Part shown: one piece after another, positions 24,101 through 36,530 of the stretch
Numbering within the stretch: the first letter of the stretch is position 1
Layout: each line of letters begins with the position of its first letter
Assembly (NCBI GenBank): GCA_950106755.1
Contig: OX467083.1
Location: forward strand, 39,570,555-39,634,554
DNA length: 64,000 nucleotides
Source: Climacium dendroides
Taxonomy: Eukaryota > Streptophyta > Bryopsida > Hypnales > Climaciaceae
Direction: 5' to 3'
Position numbers and translations under genes: made by a program
Notes under the pieces: model-generated
What the model was told of the DNA's origin: nothing
Seen by the model: only the letters and a program-made list of their open reading frames with translations
Databases searched by the model: none

Positions 24101-27100
24101 CCATCTACGAGTTATAAAGAGTCTGACCCCAACTTTGTTTTCGCAGCTTCAATTCCAGTGTATTAAATCATTGTCCAGCCTCCATCAACATCCAAATACT
24201 TTCTAAAGCATCATAAATATAATGAGAGCTTGAGGCGTTCAGTAATCACCTCGCCTAATTTGTCTCTTGCACCTTCCAAACCTCCTAGCAAAGCTGATGC
24301 CACAGTGTACCACACTTGTACATCTAAAACATATATCTGGGAAATCCGATGGCAATCATCAAGGTGAAGTAAAGTGAACATAGTTCATCAGACATGAATG
24401 CTCTAAGAGAGAACACAGACCATAGGTTGACGCCAATTGTCGCAAGAAGGGTAGCATACAATGCGTTCTTCACCCGAGTTTCGACCAATATAAAACAATG
24501 AAAATCGAAATTCCTTAACATACCAACTATGTACAGAAAGAAAAAAACTATCATGAATCACATATAATTCTGTACAACGACATATTTATGAAATAGTATC
24601 AAAAGGCAAAGTTCAATACTCTCACCAAAAGGAACAAAACAGACAGTCTAAAAAGGAACATAACGAATCGCAACAGCCCAAAATGGCCCAAATCAGAGGG
24701 TAGCGTACCATAACAACTGGAGCCCAAAGTGACACAATTGTGAAAACGTTATTATTACCTGGCAGACCGCGATTGTTCCCAGTCAGCACCAAGAAAACTC
24801 GGACAACAAAAAAAAGAGATGTCAATTAAATCGATAAAAGATTCACTGGCACTATTAATTTTAATAAACTAAAAGAAGCATACCCTTGGAGATAAAACTG
24901 TGCCATTTGTACGTGATATTATTAAAATCGATAATGAGTCTCGTGGGCTCCACCATGGGCATAATCTGCAGCAAACAAAGACAAAAGCGCAACTTTGAAA
25001 CCTCCTTGATAATGAGATCACTTGACATTGATATTAAATAAAGAGAATGACATTGACTAACTAAATACGCAAGGAGGACAACAAAAATTCAAAAAAGCAG
25101 ATGTTACTACTGACTCGCAGAACTCTTAACACGTGTGCTTGACATGATACCTGAAAATGCATGGAGAAGGCAAATTTGCAAGCTAGGACAACGATCCAGA
25201 AAAGTGAGTACCTGTGTCAGTTCCCAAAAGAAACGTTAACGTCTCTCCATCTAAAGCTCAAATTGCAACATAGCCTACTTCCTTCTACATGGCACGTGTG
25301 TCACGAACAGAGGTCACACAGTGAAATCGCAGTTGGAACCACAGTAAGACATGTATTATATTTGACCTTACTTCACAGGACAGACTTACTTCACATAGTC
25401 ACTTGTTCGTTCGTACATACCCCGCCCAACATAATATCTTTCCTGTTGAACAGACACATGCACTGGTCAGCTACAAACGTCACAACCGCCACTCACTGAC
25501 ATTGATTTAAAAAGGTAAAGGAAAATTTTCACAAACATCGCTTCACAATCAATAGAAGCAATTACCAGCATTCCCAACGAGAGAAACCGGCATGACAATC
25601 TAACCAGATGAAACGAAATATTCGGCTGACATAGATATAGAAGTTCTAAATGTGCGACAGTCACTAGCCGAGGAAATCGGTGTGAATCGAGTGAATATCA
25701 GCACTGGTATCGCAGTCAACCAGCCGAATAGTATCCGGGTTTCGAATGCACTGAATCTGCCTAAGAAGGTAGCGGACAACCATACTACAGGACATGTCAG
25801 AAACTCAGTAACTTGATAGCATCTAACGTTCTCGCAGCTGCAAACTGGAACTAGCCATCATTGGCGTCATCAGCTCCTGACCAGTTATGGGAATATATCT
25901 TGCAAGCAAATTACTAAATCTAACCAATAATTTTACTCAATTTTAAGTATCTATCTATCTGTGTGTGTGTGTGCAATGCATCAGGTAACAGGCATAATCT
26001 GCTACCAAAGACCATTTAAACAAAGGGAAGCATTGGATATGACAGCAATCTGGCAATGTACCTGTTGCATCCAAGTAATGAATTGACACATTCGAACGTT
26101 TGAACAGCGGTCAACTTGCTTTCGTAAGAATGGGAGACGCAAAATAAATGTAAACAGCACTTGAGCTCCAGCATAACTTCCCAATACCACATTGTAAAGT
26201 CGAAACCAAGGAGTGGAGGTCGAATTCCTAGCATCCTCTTCTAAGGTTTTCCTGCATTACAATCCTATTGCTCAGACACGGATCTCTAGACACTCATTTC
26301 ACCATGCCTAGTATGCCCTCAAATAATAGCAAAGAGGGTTTAAAAACGATGAAAAGATTTGTAAACTCATACATGTGTGCCAACAAAAAAGGTTCTGATG
26401 TACTCACACATAGAGGTATATAATACCACCAGATAGACACGCTAACCAGGCCAGTCGAATAAGCGTCCGCGTGACAATCCTTTTGTGAGTATTTCTAATG
26501 GCTCCCCACATAAAAGCAACATCCAAAATTGCTGTACATAAAACAATGATGATTGTCAGGAAACTTCAAACCAAAACTGTAAAGCGTAGGTCCTGAAGCA
26601 ACGGAACTTAACCCATTAAGGACGAAGAAGTCCATATTTGGCCGCATAATTCTTTAGCAGTTTTGAAGAGTTTACTAGGGAGTTTTTATTCGTTCACATA
26701 ACTATTTTTTTGAACCAACACATACAATGTTCTTCAATCAATCTAATAAGTCAAAGACTTTCCCTATTTAGATTATACTTTCCACATTAAGTTGATCAAA
26801 ATGGTCATTTTAAAACTATGAACCCTTCGTCCATAAAGGGTTAAACGGCAACCAGGACACATCAACATTAATGAAAATATTCACATCAATTATGTGATGG
26901 CTAGTTATCCTGTCACACCGCTCAAATGACAGTAAGCTACCGATTGAAAAGAAGAAAACATTCTAGAATTAGAAGCTCGGGTATATCCTCTCAGTATTTG
27001 GTGTTTCTGAAAAAATTCTAATGGTTGAGACAAACGCACATTTTGAAAACTTCATGACAGCGAACGTAGGGCCAACACTCAAGATTTTTTTGATGGTTCG

Positions 27101-27900
27101 AACATGCAGATTTAAATTTCCATTTTTGCTGCAAAAAGCCCATATTGCCAAGATCTGAAAAAAAACAATGAAATGTAAGAGAGTTAGCCAACCAAGATAG
27201 AGTGCGGAACAGATGAGTGCGTAGCAGAGAAAATCTAAGAAACGATGAAAATGCATTATTCATATGCAAACGCAGGACCCTAAGAAATTGAAGTGCAGGG
27301 TCTGGGATTCTGCGCTTGGTCCTGGGAAATCTAAGAAAAGAATGTGATAATTGGAAAAAATTGAAACAATTAAAGATTTTCTGATTTTAAGATAACAGGT
27401 CTACCTGAAACATGCAAGCCAGGAGAATCCAAAGCCGGTGAAAGCTGTGGTATAAATGGAAACTTGAGCGATGCTCCACAAAATTTATTTTTCCAACTCT
27501 ACGCTCCCTCCTAGGCTCGGGTTCCGAATCTCCACCTGGAGAGGTTGCCTGGACATAAAGTAATAATTAAAGTAAGTCGATATACTGTAAAATCAGACTG
27601 ACCTTCTGAAAATCTAAACTACAGCATACTGCAGTTCATATAGATACCGGACATGAAGGAACTTATGCCCTGCAGAAATACATACGGTAAGAAACAAAGA
27701 TATCGTACAAGCACAACGTGAATCGGACCTTTTTGTCCTTTTTCTTGGGCTTCGTGAAAAAACCTGCCTCCGAACGCCAAGGCCAATTAAGGTCAAAACA
27801 GGACGATTGCCTGCACTCGCAACAAATCCTTGACATGATCAGACCAACTTTCCAGTAAAAAATTTCAAACCACAGCCGAAAGAACACTCTACTTGAAACA

Positions 27901-27946
<46 letters not shown>

Positions 27947-30900
27947 ACAAAAAAAAAGCTATACTTCACCAGAAATACTCGTTAAAATCATCATAATTCC
28001 GCCAGCTTCCATGTGGCGCTTTTCCATGTTCACTATTTTTGGCCTCCTGCACGTGAAGCCATGATTTCTGAGAATGTGAATTTGGATGTGGTAAAATACA
28101 TTGAAAAATAATAATTTAAAAGGTATACATGGATATGCCTACCAGTCAATCAGCAATAAGTTGACTATGACAAAAAAACAAAATACGCACGAATTTCAAA
28201 TTCTTGAAGCATAAAGCACCAAATTTCTTACCGCAGCCACAACATCGTAAATTGGAGTAATAATCTGCTTCAGAAATGCATACTCATACAGTTTATCCTC
28301 GTTGTCTATAGGAGTTGCAGTCTCAGGAACCTTAATAGTAACTCTGGATCTCTCGACAACATCTTTCTCCAGTAACGTAAAACACTCGCCAGCCATCTAT
28401 TGTATCGCATCCCAAACAAATGATGATGTTAAAATGAAGGCAATATGAACTGGACCTACATGTCTTTAAAAACCTTTTAGAACACGTGCATGAGTAAGCA
28501 ATCACCCAAACGCAAAGCAGGAAAGAAACCATGAAACTCGGTTCACCCAACCACTAAACTCAACTCAAGACAACCACGCACAAATCCTTGCAGATTAGAG
28601 ATCAAGAGAACCTCATCGGACCCACGAAGAGAATGAAGCTTACATTATGAAATATGTAACACAGGCATTCTGGTAGAAAGCGGACATTTGCTGCTTCACC
28701 CCAAATCAAGAGATAAAGAGCAGTCAAGCAGAGTTGCTTCTGTGGATTCATCGCTCTGCATTCCAATTTAACAAACCCAACAAAAATCGTAACACTTCAA
28801 AAGGTCATGACTCCAATTTTTGATATCCAATTGCTTGATTGAGTTAAGAGTCCAGATAAAACTTCGTCAGACCCGAATGATCCGAGAGATGCTCCGGAAA
28901 AATAAGCGCCGGTAATAAAATTCTACATTTGACGACCATTTGAAATGAATGCTAAAAAAACTAACACAAAATTCTTAAGCAGCTTGAGTTCAGAAGTCAG
29001 CATCGTAAATAAACGAAGACTCTCCAGTTGACAGGATTCGGAAAGTAGAAGCAGAATCTCACAGTTTGGTCTGAGGTTTCTTGTTCAAAAAGTTACACCA
29101 GCGTACATAGTTTGCTAAGATCCGATCATGCACTTTTTCAATGGATTTCACATCCAACTGTCATGCACAAGGATAAATATTAGAAGTTTAAAGGCTTCAT
29201 CGTCAATAGGTACCATGTCTTACCCCCGAACAAAATCTCAAGGAAAATGCAGCAAATTGAAATATTCTCCCTCGTCGTCTTACCCGAGAAAATGAGGAAT
29301 GTGAAATTAGAAAAAGCATTAACCCCTGAGCGCCCCAGAGCCCCAAATGTGGCCTCCTACTATGAGACATTTGACCATTATAATGTCCTAGGTTGTATGA
29401 TGAAAACTTCCACAAATTTCTCCAAAGATGCCCTCCCTACCTCTCTTGCAATCTAAACGGTCATGTCTCTTGGATCTTATTTTTTAATCGGTGGGGTCTA
29501 CTTGAGTGACAATTTGTAGACAATTTGTAGCTTGCTTTTGGAATTTGCGCTGGGCGCTCAGGGGTTAAGAAATTTGAACCAAGAACCACACACCTTGGCA
29601 TTCTGAGCCAGTGCAGTCCCTTCAGAGAGGGTACCCTCCCGAGACTCCGCATTAGCCAAGAGAAGGATGAGATGCTCCCGCTGATTAGATACATTGTCTT
29701 TCTGCGCACGTTGACAGAAAACGAGTGAGGTTCACACCACTCCTTGTATGAACCAACAGAAACTCAAAGAAGCTCAAATTCGTGGACCCCAAGTAATCTA
29801 TCCATCGTTTAAAGTAAAGAACACAACACTCTACCAGAGCTCCAACGGCCAAGAGAAAGAAACCTGGTACAAAGGATTAAAGGACTAATCTCGAACACTC
29901 TCATTAAGAAAGTGCAGAACCTACAATATCCTCACTTCAAAACCGTTTCGTCTTCTGCCTAGAGAAGACTTAAACATTCCACAAATGTCTAAACGACCAC
30001 AGACGATGATATTTAGTTCAGAATCACAGGAGTTTCACAAAGAGTCTTTCTGCAGAGGTCCATAGTCTCAATCTTATATGAATCTTCACATCTTGTAGAC
30101 ACTAACATGTACAAACTCTGTATATTCTATCATCACAAAAAGAAGGCAAAAATGCTGTTCCATCTGCACTACATCTGCTGTATATGCTGACTTATTCACA
30201 ACAGCAACAATTGAAAAAGTACTATGCATATCAATGTATCTGAGCATTACAGAACAGGCAAACAGACAACAGAACAGGGAACCAAAAACGAACGAACAAG
30301 CTGCAATTTTCCAAGACAGATTAAAAATCACCTGCTCCGCTACTAGTTGAAATTAGAATTGCATTGAGTGAATACCTGGAAACAAAAAGTATAGTGCAAG
30401 AAATCAAAAATGTCCAAGACATCCCTGCCAACTTCCTTGGAGTAATTAGCTCTGAACTGCGGAAACTGAGACCATTCGTTCGTGTACAAAGCTCTCGTGG
30501 CAGCAACCACCTGCAGACACAAGCCACAAGCACTCCAATCTATAGGTATCAACACTGCGTTGGATTCCAGATAGTATGTATAAGCTTCTTGACCTTTACG
30601 ACATAATTAGCAATGAAAAAGCACGCATGACAACTTTTCTGAGTGCAAGGAAAAAATCAAACAGGGACCCACGAACTCAGGTTACTTAGTATCAAACTAA
30701 GATTATGTACAGTACATTGTACAGAAAACTTGGTCTAAACGTGCCAGGATATCTCCGTCTGCCTTCTATGCTGGTTCAAGATTATCAGCAGTTGATTCGA
30801 ACATACATAGCAAAAGATGCATATTAATTTAATTCTTAAAAAGACAGTGCACAAGTGGAGAATGCGATGAGCCATGAACAACAACCAATTTCAGGTCCAA

Positions 30901-33005
30901 TGATATGGAATGCACGAAACTTTACAGAAATTTACCTCGGGAAAAGACTGGAAAGGATTATTAACACCAGCAGATTCCAAAGGCAGAATATTGTAAGCCT
31001 TGAACTGCTCAATCTTTTTGGCATCAGCATCCAGTGCCTTTTTCTGGATACGGAGAAAATGCGTTGTCAGTGAAGCCCACTTCAAATTACAACTCCAATA
31101 CGAAAGATAAGAAGCCTAACCCTCGTCAAATATAGAAATACTGCATTTCAACTTACAGCTGGATCACGAACTCTGGAGCCAACTTCAGGTTCCGGTGGCG
31201 CCAAAAAGTTGGCTGCATTGCTCAAGATATTTGCAATTGCGTAAAATTTTCGCAGTCTCTCTGCTCTCCATGCTTGGCTACAGAGAAATCAAAGCACAAA
31301 GCCCAATCACAAGACAATCATTTAGTTTGTCAGCTGCCATGTCATCACCACTTACTACCCCGTAACAACTGCCCTGCTGTTTCAAACATGGACTAGAATT
31401 TCTTTTTAAAGCTTGAAAAATTAGGCAAAATTTCAAAACAATAGAGCTCAACCTTATTGTTAATACTTGCCAGATACAATTCACATGTCAGGGTGAGGGC
31501 AGCTGAATATGTACCAGTAATGCCAAATATAATATTTAATATTGGAAGAATGGCTCGTATCACAACAAACAGAGAACAAAAGCAACTCCGTCAAGATAAA
31601 ATTCAAGACCACGACCCTCTAGATGCAATAAGACAGAAAATAGAAACCGGTTCTACAAACCTTAGGGAAGCCAGTCACCAGAATGCACTATCAATCTTTA
31701 AGTTCGTCACAGACCAGGTCAAAAGAATAAGAAGACTTCACCAAAAGTAATGGGAGCAGTAACATACTATTCAGGGTTCTCGTTTTCCAGAACCCGACCT
31801 TCTCGAGCCGCTTGCTCCTCTTCATCAAGGTTCACAATATCGTCTCTCATTTTGAGCATAGTGTGGTACTCAGTGAGAAGTCTCACATCTTGGCTCCGGT
31901 CGATGTGGTGCTTTGTACGTTTTTGCTGCATCAACATCAATTCGTTCGTCACTTGCATGTGGAATACGGCTTAATATCTATACACTCAGTTTCCAAATAA
32001 TCTTTCTGGAAAACATAACCAACACGCACCAGGAGAACGGCTTTCAAAGCCGATTTGAACTGCAGAACGCCTCGTCCTTCATTTCTGGGATCCATTTGTG
32101 AAGCCAAATTGTATGCATATTCGTACACTGCAGAATCAAAGCAGCAGCATTGTGTCGGCCGACTAAATTAGACTCAGAAGAAGAGCAATCTCCAAAGTTC
32201 CTCAGTCTTTCCAGCAGAAGTAAAAAATCAGGTACAATATTATTGTAACCCTAACAATCCAAGAAGCTAATGCTCTTGAATTTGGATAAATCAGACTTGT
32301 TACGCAATGTAAACTCATCAATTATAACTGCATTTTTATCGTCACATTTAGAAGCTCTACCGACAAATTAAAGATTTCAGCAGGGCACCGGCCGACTAAA
32401 TTCAACTAGGAAGAAGAAGGATCTCTAAATCTCTTCCTAACAGACCAAAAGCAAATTAAAAAAATTAGACGCACTACAACTATAACCCTAGAATCAGGGC
32501 TAATCCTCTTGAAGTTGGATGAATCGAACTTGTTATACACACACTTCTTATATAGAAGGGCTACCGACACACGAAAGATGACAGCAAGGGATAGCTGAGT
32601 AGCAGTAAAAAAGATTCACATACAAATGCGCGCCACTTCCGTGTCTTCCTTCTGGATAGCGTCGGCAGCTTCCATGACTGCATCAATGTCGGTCTGCGCG
32701 GCCAACGACTGAGGGACAACGTACGCTTTGGATTGCTCAGAACCCCGCTTCATCGTCGCCCGCCGCGGCATCCGCTCCAAGCCATCATCCTCCTCCCCGT
32801 CTCCTTCCTCGCTATCACTCCAATCGGACTGCCCGCCAGTCTCTAAGTCCGCCGTCACGGCTGCCTTAACCAGCCGTTCCCAATTCCGCACCACGCGTCG
32901 CGAAACAATGTGTCGCTCTCGACCCCCCCGGGAGCCCGTCGACTGCTCGGTTATCTCATACCTCTCCGCTCTATCATACCTCCCCGATCTCTCGTCCCAC
33001 TCCAT
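12191..33005 (-). CDS. GSL8: Callose synthase (1,3-beta-glucan synthase), GSL8/GSL10 clade
   Basis: Plasma-membrane UDP-glucose 1,3-beta-glucan synthase; the clade acts in cell plates and pollen in Arabidopsis. Exons (transcript order): 32624-33005, 32030-32127, 31768-31925, 31157-31274, 30936-31043, 30376-30510, 29594-29701, 29063-29157, 28644-28755, 28232-28396, 27970-28046, 27729-27810, 27405-27548, 27040-27154, 26408-26531, 26062-26251, 25390-25442, 25151-25212, 24884-24965, 24709-24758, 24250-24336, 23767-23843, 23404-23467, 22429-22520, 22268-22330, 22062-22161, 21832-21882, 21517-21698, 21136-21256, 20648-20751, 20412-20490, 20079-20305, 19792-19952, 19196-19345, 18666-18734, 18113-18287, 17817-17940, 17490-17609, 16982-17097, 16644-16727, 16390-16502, 16114-16166, 15610-15786, 15433-15480, 15095-15253, 14740-14853, 14547-14635, 14099-14257, 13870-13972, 13574-13693, 13285-13335, 12655-12846, 12191-12427. 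Exon sum is 6319 nt; without one surplus base in exon 18 it is 2106 codons. Landmarks: LIWGEAANVRFLPEC, WRNYDDFNEYFW, NLEARRRLQFFTNSLF, SYRGQTLART, LGEGKPENQNHA-like, VGKGRDVGLNQIA, SRGLEISLILAGN. Membrane segments lie near residues 580-850 and 1660-2080, with the catalytic loop between. Confidence 0.93.
25151..25212 (-). other. Callose synthase exon 18 with apparent 1-base insertion
   Basis: Exon 17 ends with two bases of a codon and exon 19 starts in phase 0, so this exon should be 61 bases (3n+1) but is 62. The coding-strand T-run (A-run 25200-25204) has five bases; four would give K-YSLFWIVVLACKFAFSMHF, matching the family's KYLLFWLVVLSAKF. The rest of the gene is intact. Either this is a real null allele or a homopolymer error in the sequence. 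Confidence 0.8.
26608..26844. mobile_element. TTAA-bounded MITE in callose synthase intron
   Basis: The left end is TTAA-CCCATTAAGGACGAAG and the right end on the other strand is TTAA-CCCTTTATGGACGAAG. At 237 bp it lies in the intron between exons 27040-27154 and 26408-26531. A possible relative with TTAACTCTTTAACGTCTACG starts near 52350. Confidence 0.75.
27901..27942. repeat. (CA)n microsatellite in callose synthase intron
   Basis: An uninterrupted CA dinucleotide tract of about 21 units followed by an A-rich stretch, between exons 27970-28046 and 27729-27810. Confidence 0.95.
29319..29568. mobile_element. TTAA-bounded MITE with CCCCTGAGCGCC ends
   Basis: The left end is TTAA-CCCCTGAGCGCCCC and the right end is GGGCGCTCAGGGG-TTAA, a near-perfect 15-17 bp inverted repeat. 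At 250 bp it lies in the intron between exons 29594-29701 and 29063-29157. Beyond the TTAA the flanks differ (AAGCA before, GAAAT after), so TTAA itself is the only duplicated target. Confidence 0.85.
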
Positions 33006-33560
33006 CGCGCACTCGCATCCCAATTCCCTCACACCAAACTCGCGAACCAAAAAAAGGCAAGAAACCAGCAAAAAATCAAACAAGCTGGATCGAGCTGGAA
33101 TTCCACCAGCAAGCTCCCTCCAAACGCAAGAATCAGTCAACAAGGTCTAAGACCCGTAGAAGAGGCAGCAGTACTCGGTGATGAAGAAGTGCAAAACAGA
33201 AAAGAACGCAGAGCTCAGGCAGACCTGCAAGAGATGGAGTTGTAAAGAGCGATGATTCTGCGAAAGTCACTGCCGATTCTTCGCTTGTTCCGTCGGTTGG
33301 TTGCAGGCAACTGATGGACGCGCTGAATTGCTAAGTGCTAACACCAGGCGGTAACGCTGCGAACGCCGCGAACTAGGAACTTGGAATGGCCTTGGAGGAC
33401 ACCATTTCCACGGCGTTCGTTTGAAGCGCGCCTTGACTTCTCTCTCCTCGCATCTTGAACGAATTGTTCGTGCAGTGGGGACACAAACCTCTTTAATAGC
33501 ACCCTCTGTAATATCACATCCGTCACGAATAGTTGCTCATGGTTTGAAATATTATGCATC
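33006..33560 (-). promoter_or_regulatory. Callose synthase 5' leader and promoter region
   Basis: Upstream of the chosen ATG at 33005 (start MEWDERSGRYD). An in-frame ATG also exists at 33143, which would add 46 residues of unlike, cysteine-containing sequence. I prefer the downstream start because the following Arg-rich NWERLVKAAV segment is close to the family N-terminus. No TATA box is convincing. Confidence 0.4.
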
Positions 33561-36276
33561 CCGTGCAGAGCCGCCGAGGGAGAACTGACCCCCTCGTTGC
33601 CCCGGCTGGCCGGCCAGGGTTAATTATTGTGAAATGTGAAAAAAAGCCCCCTATTTTTTGCCATGATTTTTTATACTTATACACCCCAGCTAATTTGGGG
33701 CCGCTGATTACAAATCTGAATCCAGAATTTGCAAAAAATTCATCTGACTGCAAATAAAAAATTCCACAGTATTTTCCCCAAGGGTAAAACGGGGCAATCT
33801 TGAACCCTTGCAACCTTATGAAACTTGTCATTAAAGTGGCTCTACAAATAAAATGCCTCTTTCCATGCCAAATAAGCTCCATATTATGGTTTCACTAATC
33901 CATTCATCTTGGGGGAGGGGGTTGCTTGAATTTGTCTTTCCTACATGATCAATTAATGCTAGGGATGACAATAGATACCCTTGCTCAAAATCTTGACTAA
34001 AAAATATATTCATTCATCTTCAAAATCAAATTTTTGATGCTAAAAATAGATTTTTTTAAAACACTAAATACTAAAAATAATAAATTTATTACATTCTATT
34101 TAACTTTAAAATATGATTGACACCATAATTTGGTGCCTCAAAGCATTTAAGGGTTAATATAGTAATTGAGTTATCTTTGATAGGTGATTTTTGAAAATGA
34201 AGCCTTAAAATTGAAATTGGAAGTTGAGGTTTGAAGGTATGGATGGCCTACTTGCAAGACTGTCTACATCAATATATCTTATCATTGAAGGCATAGAATT
34301 GATGTCACTATAAAATTAGTATCAATAATAAAATTTATAGGTTTAGACTAAGGGGAAGAGGCTTTGCATTTTTAGAAGCTATATATGAAGAAATATAAAT
34401 GCTTGGGACATTACTCCCCAAATGAGTTAGTGATATAGGAATACAACCTCTTATATGAAGACTGGAAGTTTTTATTAGATTGAGATTTGTACAATACAAT
34501 ATTATTTTATCTTCATTGTACTAATATAAAAATTGTAAAATTAGTATCATGTGCACTAATAGAATAAATCACATAGATTCTCATACAAACAAACAACTAT
34601 ACTGCAAGAGGCTCTTTCTTTGTAGCATTGACTTACTTTTAGAGTTTAGTAGCTAGATAATAATCCCGAAAGGAGTAGTTTAATTGTAATATAGTCAAAC
34701 TTTGTTTCAAAGTTGAAATTATCACTATCAAGCTAAATTTAGCCTTTGTCAAATTTATTGATAAAATTTTGATAATTTTCATATCTGAATCAAAAATAAT
34801 AGATGTTGATTTCATAAAAATATTCTTGGAAAAATAAAAATAATTGTGATCTTAAAAAATATAATACACATATAAGATTTTATGAATTTGAATATGATAT
34901 ATAGTAGAATAATTTGGGATTTTGAATAAAAATGAAGGTTAGAATGATAATCGATATTTTATAATTTAAACTTGAAAATCAATTTTATAGATAAAATTAT
35001 GAAAAAAAATACTTACCAAAGAAGAAAAAGAAGAAGAAGGTTAACTTTTATATGGAAAACAAGTGTGAATGAAGCATCTATTGAAAATTGATCAACTATC
35101 TAAGACTTATAGACTTATATGGCAATTTCCATCTTTGATACTTCTATTAGAAGGTAGATCCTATAAATAACTAATATATTCCTTCCTCCATTGAATTCTT
35201 AGGGCCCTATAGGACAACAAAGTCATTTGACCAACAAAATCATTTGACCTACCATGGGGGTAGTTCCATGAATGAGTGGCTCAAAAGCAACCTCCATGGC
35301 CTTATTGTAAGTCACTAAAATTGAAGACTATTTCATTTGATGGCTAGTATATTGAAAATAATATAGAAAAGAATTCAAAGTGAAGGATGGCCCACCTTAA
35401 TCTTCTAAAATAAAACTTGATAGAAAAAATAATGATTATAATAAATATTTATTTTTAAAAATCCCAAAATTGGACCTTCATTTTAATTACTAAAAAGTCC
35501 CTAATTCTTTAGTAAGAGAAGTTTTTACAATATAGAAAGCATTTCACCGAAGAAAAAACTCATAATAAAGTCACTAGAAAATATTTAAATATGTCTATAT
35601 TTTCCCAAAAAAGTCCATAAATAATATTTTGTTGAGTTGAGACAAGTCCATATACTACACTTCAAAAGTTCCATACTCCTATTAAAAATTGAAAGTTTTT
35701 AAACCAACTACATAAATGTCTTCATAATCAAGTTGTTAAGTATATTGGGCAATTTTTTTTAAAAGATGCGACCATTGTGACCAAAAGCCTTTGTAATGCT
35801 AACCTTTTTTGCAAATATCTTTATGACCGGTTTATTGAGACACTAATCTATACATCTATTTATAATTGGAACAACTATAGTTGTAAACACCTCACCAATG
35901 CCTGGATTTAAATTTGTTACTACATCAAAAATATTTAAAATAAATAACCAATAAATAAGTACATAATATGTTGAATGAAACATGCGACAAGACTTTTCCT
36001 ATTTTTTATTGGTAAAACAATAGACTCCCTAGAATGCTTGGAGATAAGAAAAAATGGATAGAATCATGCATAATCATCCTTACCATATGTGTATTTTCAT
36101 TCATAAAATCATCCATTATTATTTACTTCAATCCAAACATTGAATTATTTTTTGGAGGGAGATTCAGAAATTTCATCCAATATTTCACCCGTTTTTCTAG
36201 TGTTAAGGGAGTGAGAGGAAATTCGGGGGTAAGAATTATGCTCAAATTCGCCAACTTAAAAATGATGACAGTTCCC
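33561..36276. other. AT-rich intergenic DNA, partial TTAA-family end
   Basis: No gene is seen. At 34130-34157 the sequence TTTGGTGCCTCAAAGCATTT then AAGGGTTAA matches the end-adjacent sequence near 10545-10575 (TTGGGTGCCTCGGACATTTA), so it is the right border of a TTAA-CCC family element. Its left border is not recognised. Confidence 0.5.
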
Positions 36277-36277
36277 G

Positions 36278-36300
36278 CGCTCCCCGCTCCCCGCTCCCCG
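36278..36300 (+). repeat. GCTCCCC short tandem repeat upstream of ADA1
   Basis: Three direct units of about GCTCCCC(C) lie about 230 bp before the ADA1 ATG, at the point where composition changes from AT-rich intergenic to GC-richer promoter. Confidence 0.7.
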
Positions 36301-36530
36301 ACCGTAGTTCCCGGTGGATTGTTCCCAAGGGCTGCCTCCGATCTCTTTGACCGTCGATGCAAGCCGAATGCACGGCTGCCCTGACTGGAGCAGTGGGCAC
36401 TGTAGGGTCTTTGTGACCTGTAGTGGCTAGTTGTGCCTGTGCCGAAGCACTTGGCTTCCGTTGCAGCGAGCAGTCGGGAATCGTCGCAAACAACCACAAC
36501 AGGAGGAGTAGCAATCCCAGAGCAGCAGGG

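Noticed and set aside
25390..25442. Alternative donor for exon 17 to explain the exon 18 phase break
   Set aside because: Nearby GT sites either remove conserved residues or include an in-frame TAA; none supplies the needed single leftover base.
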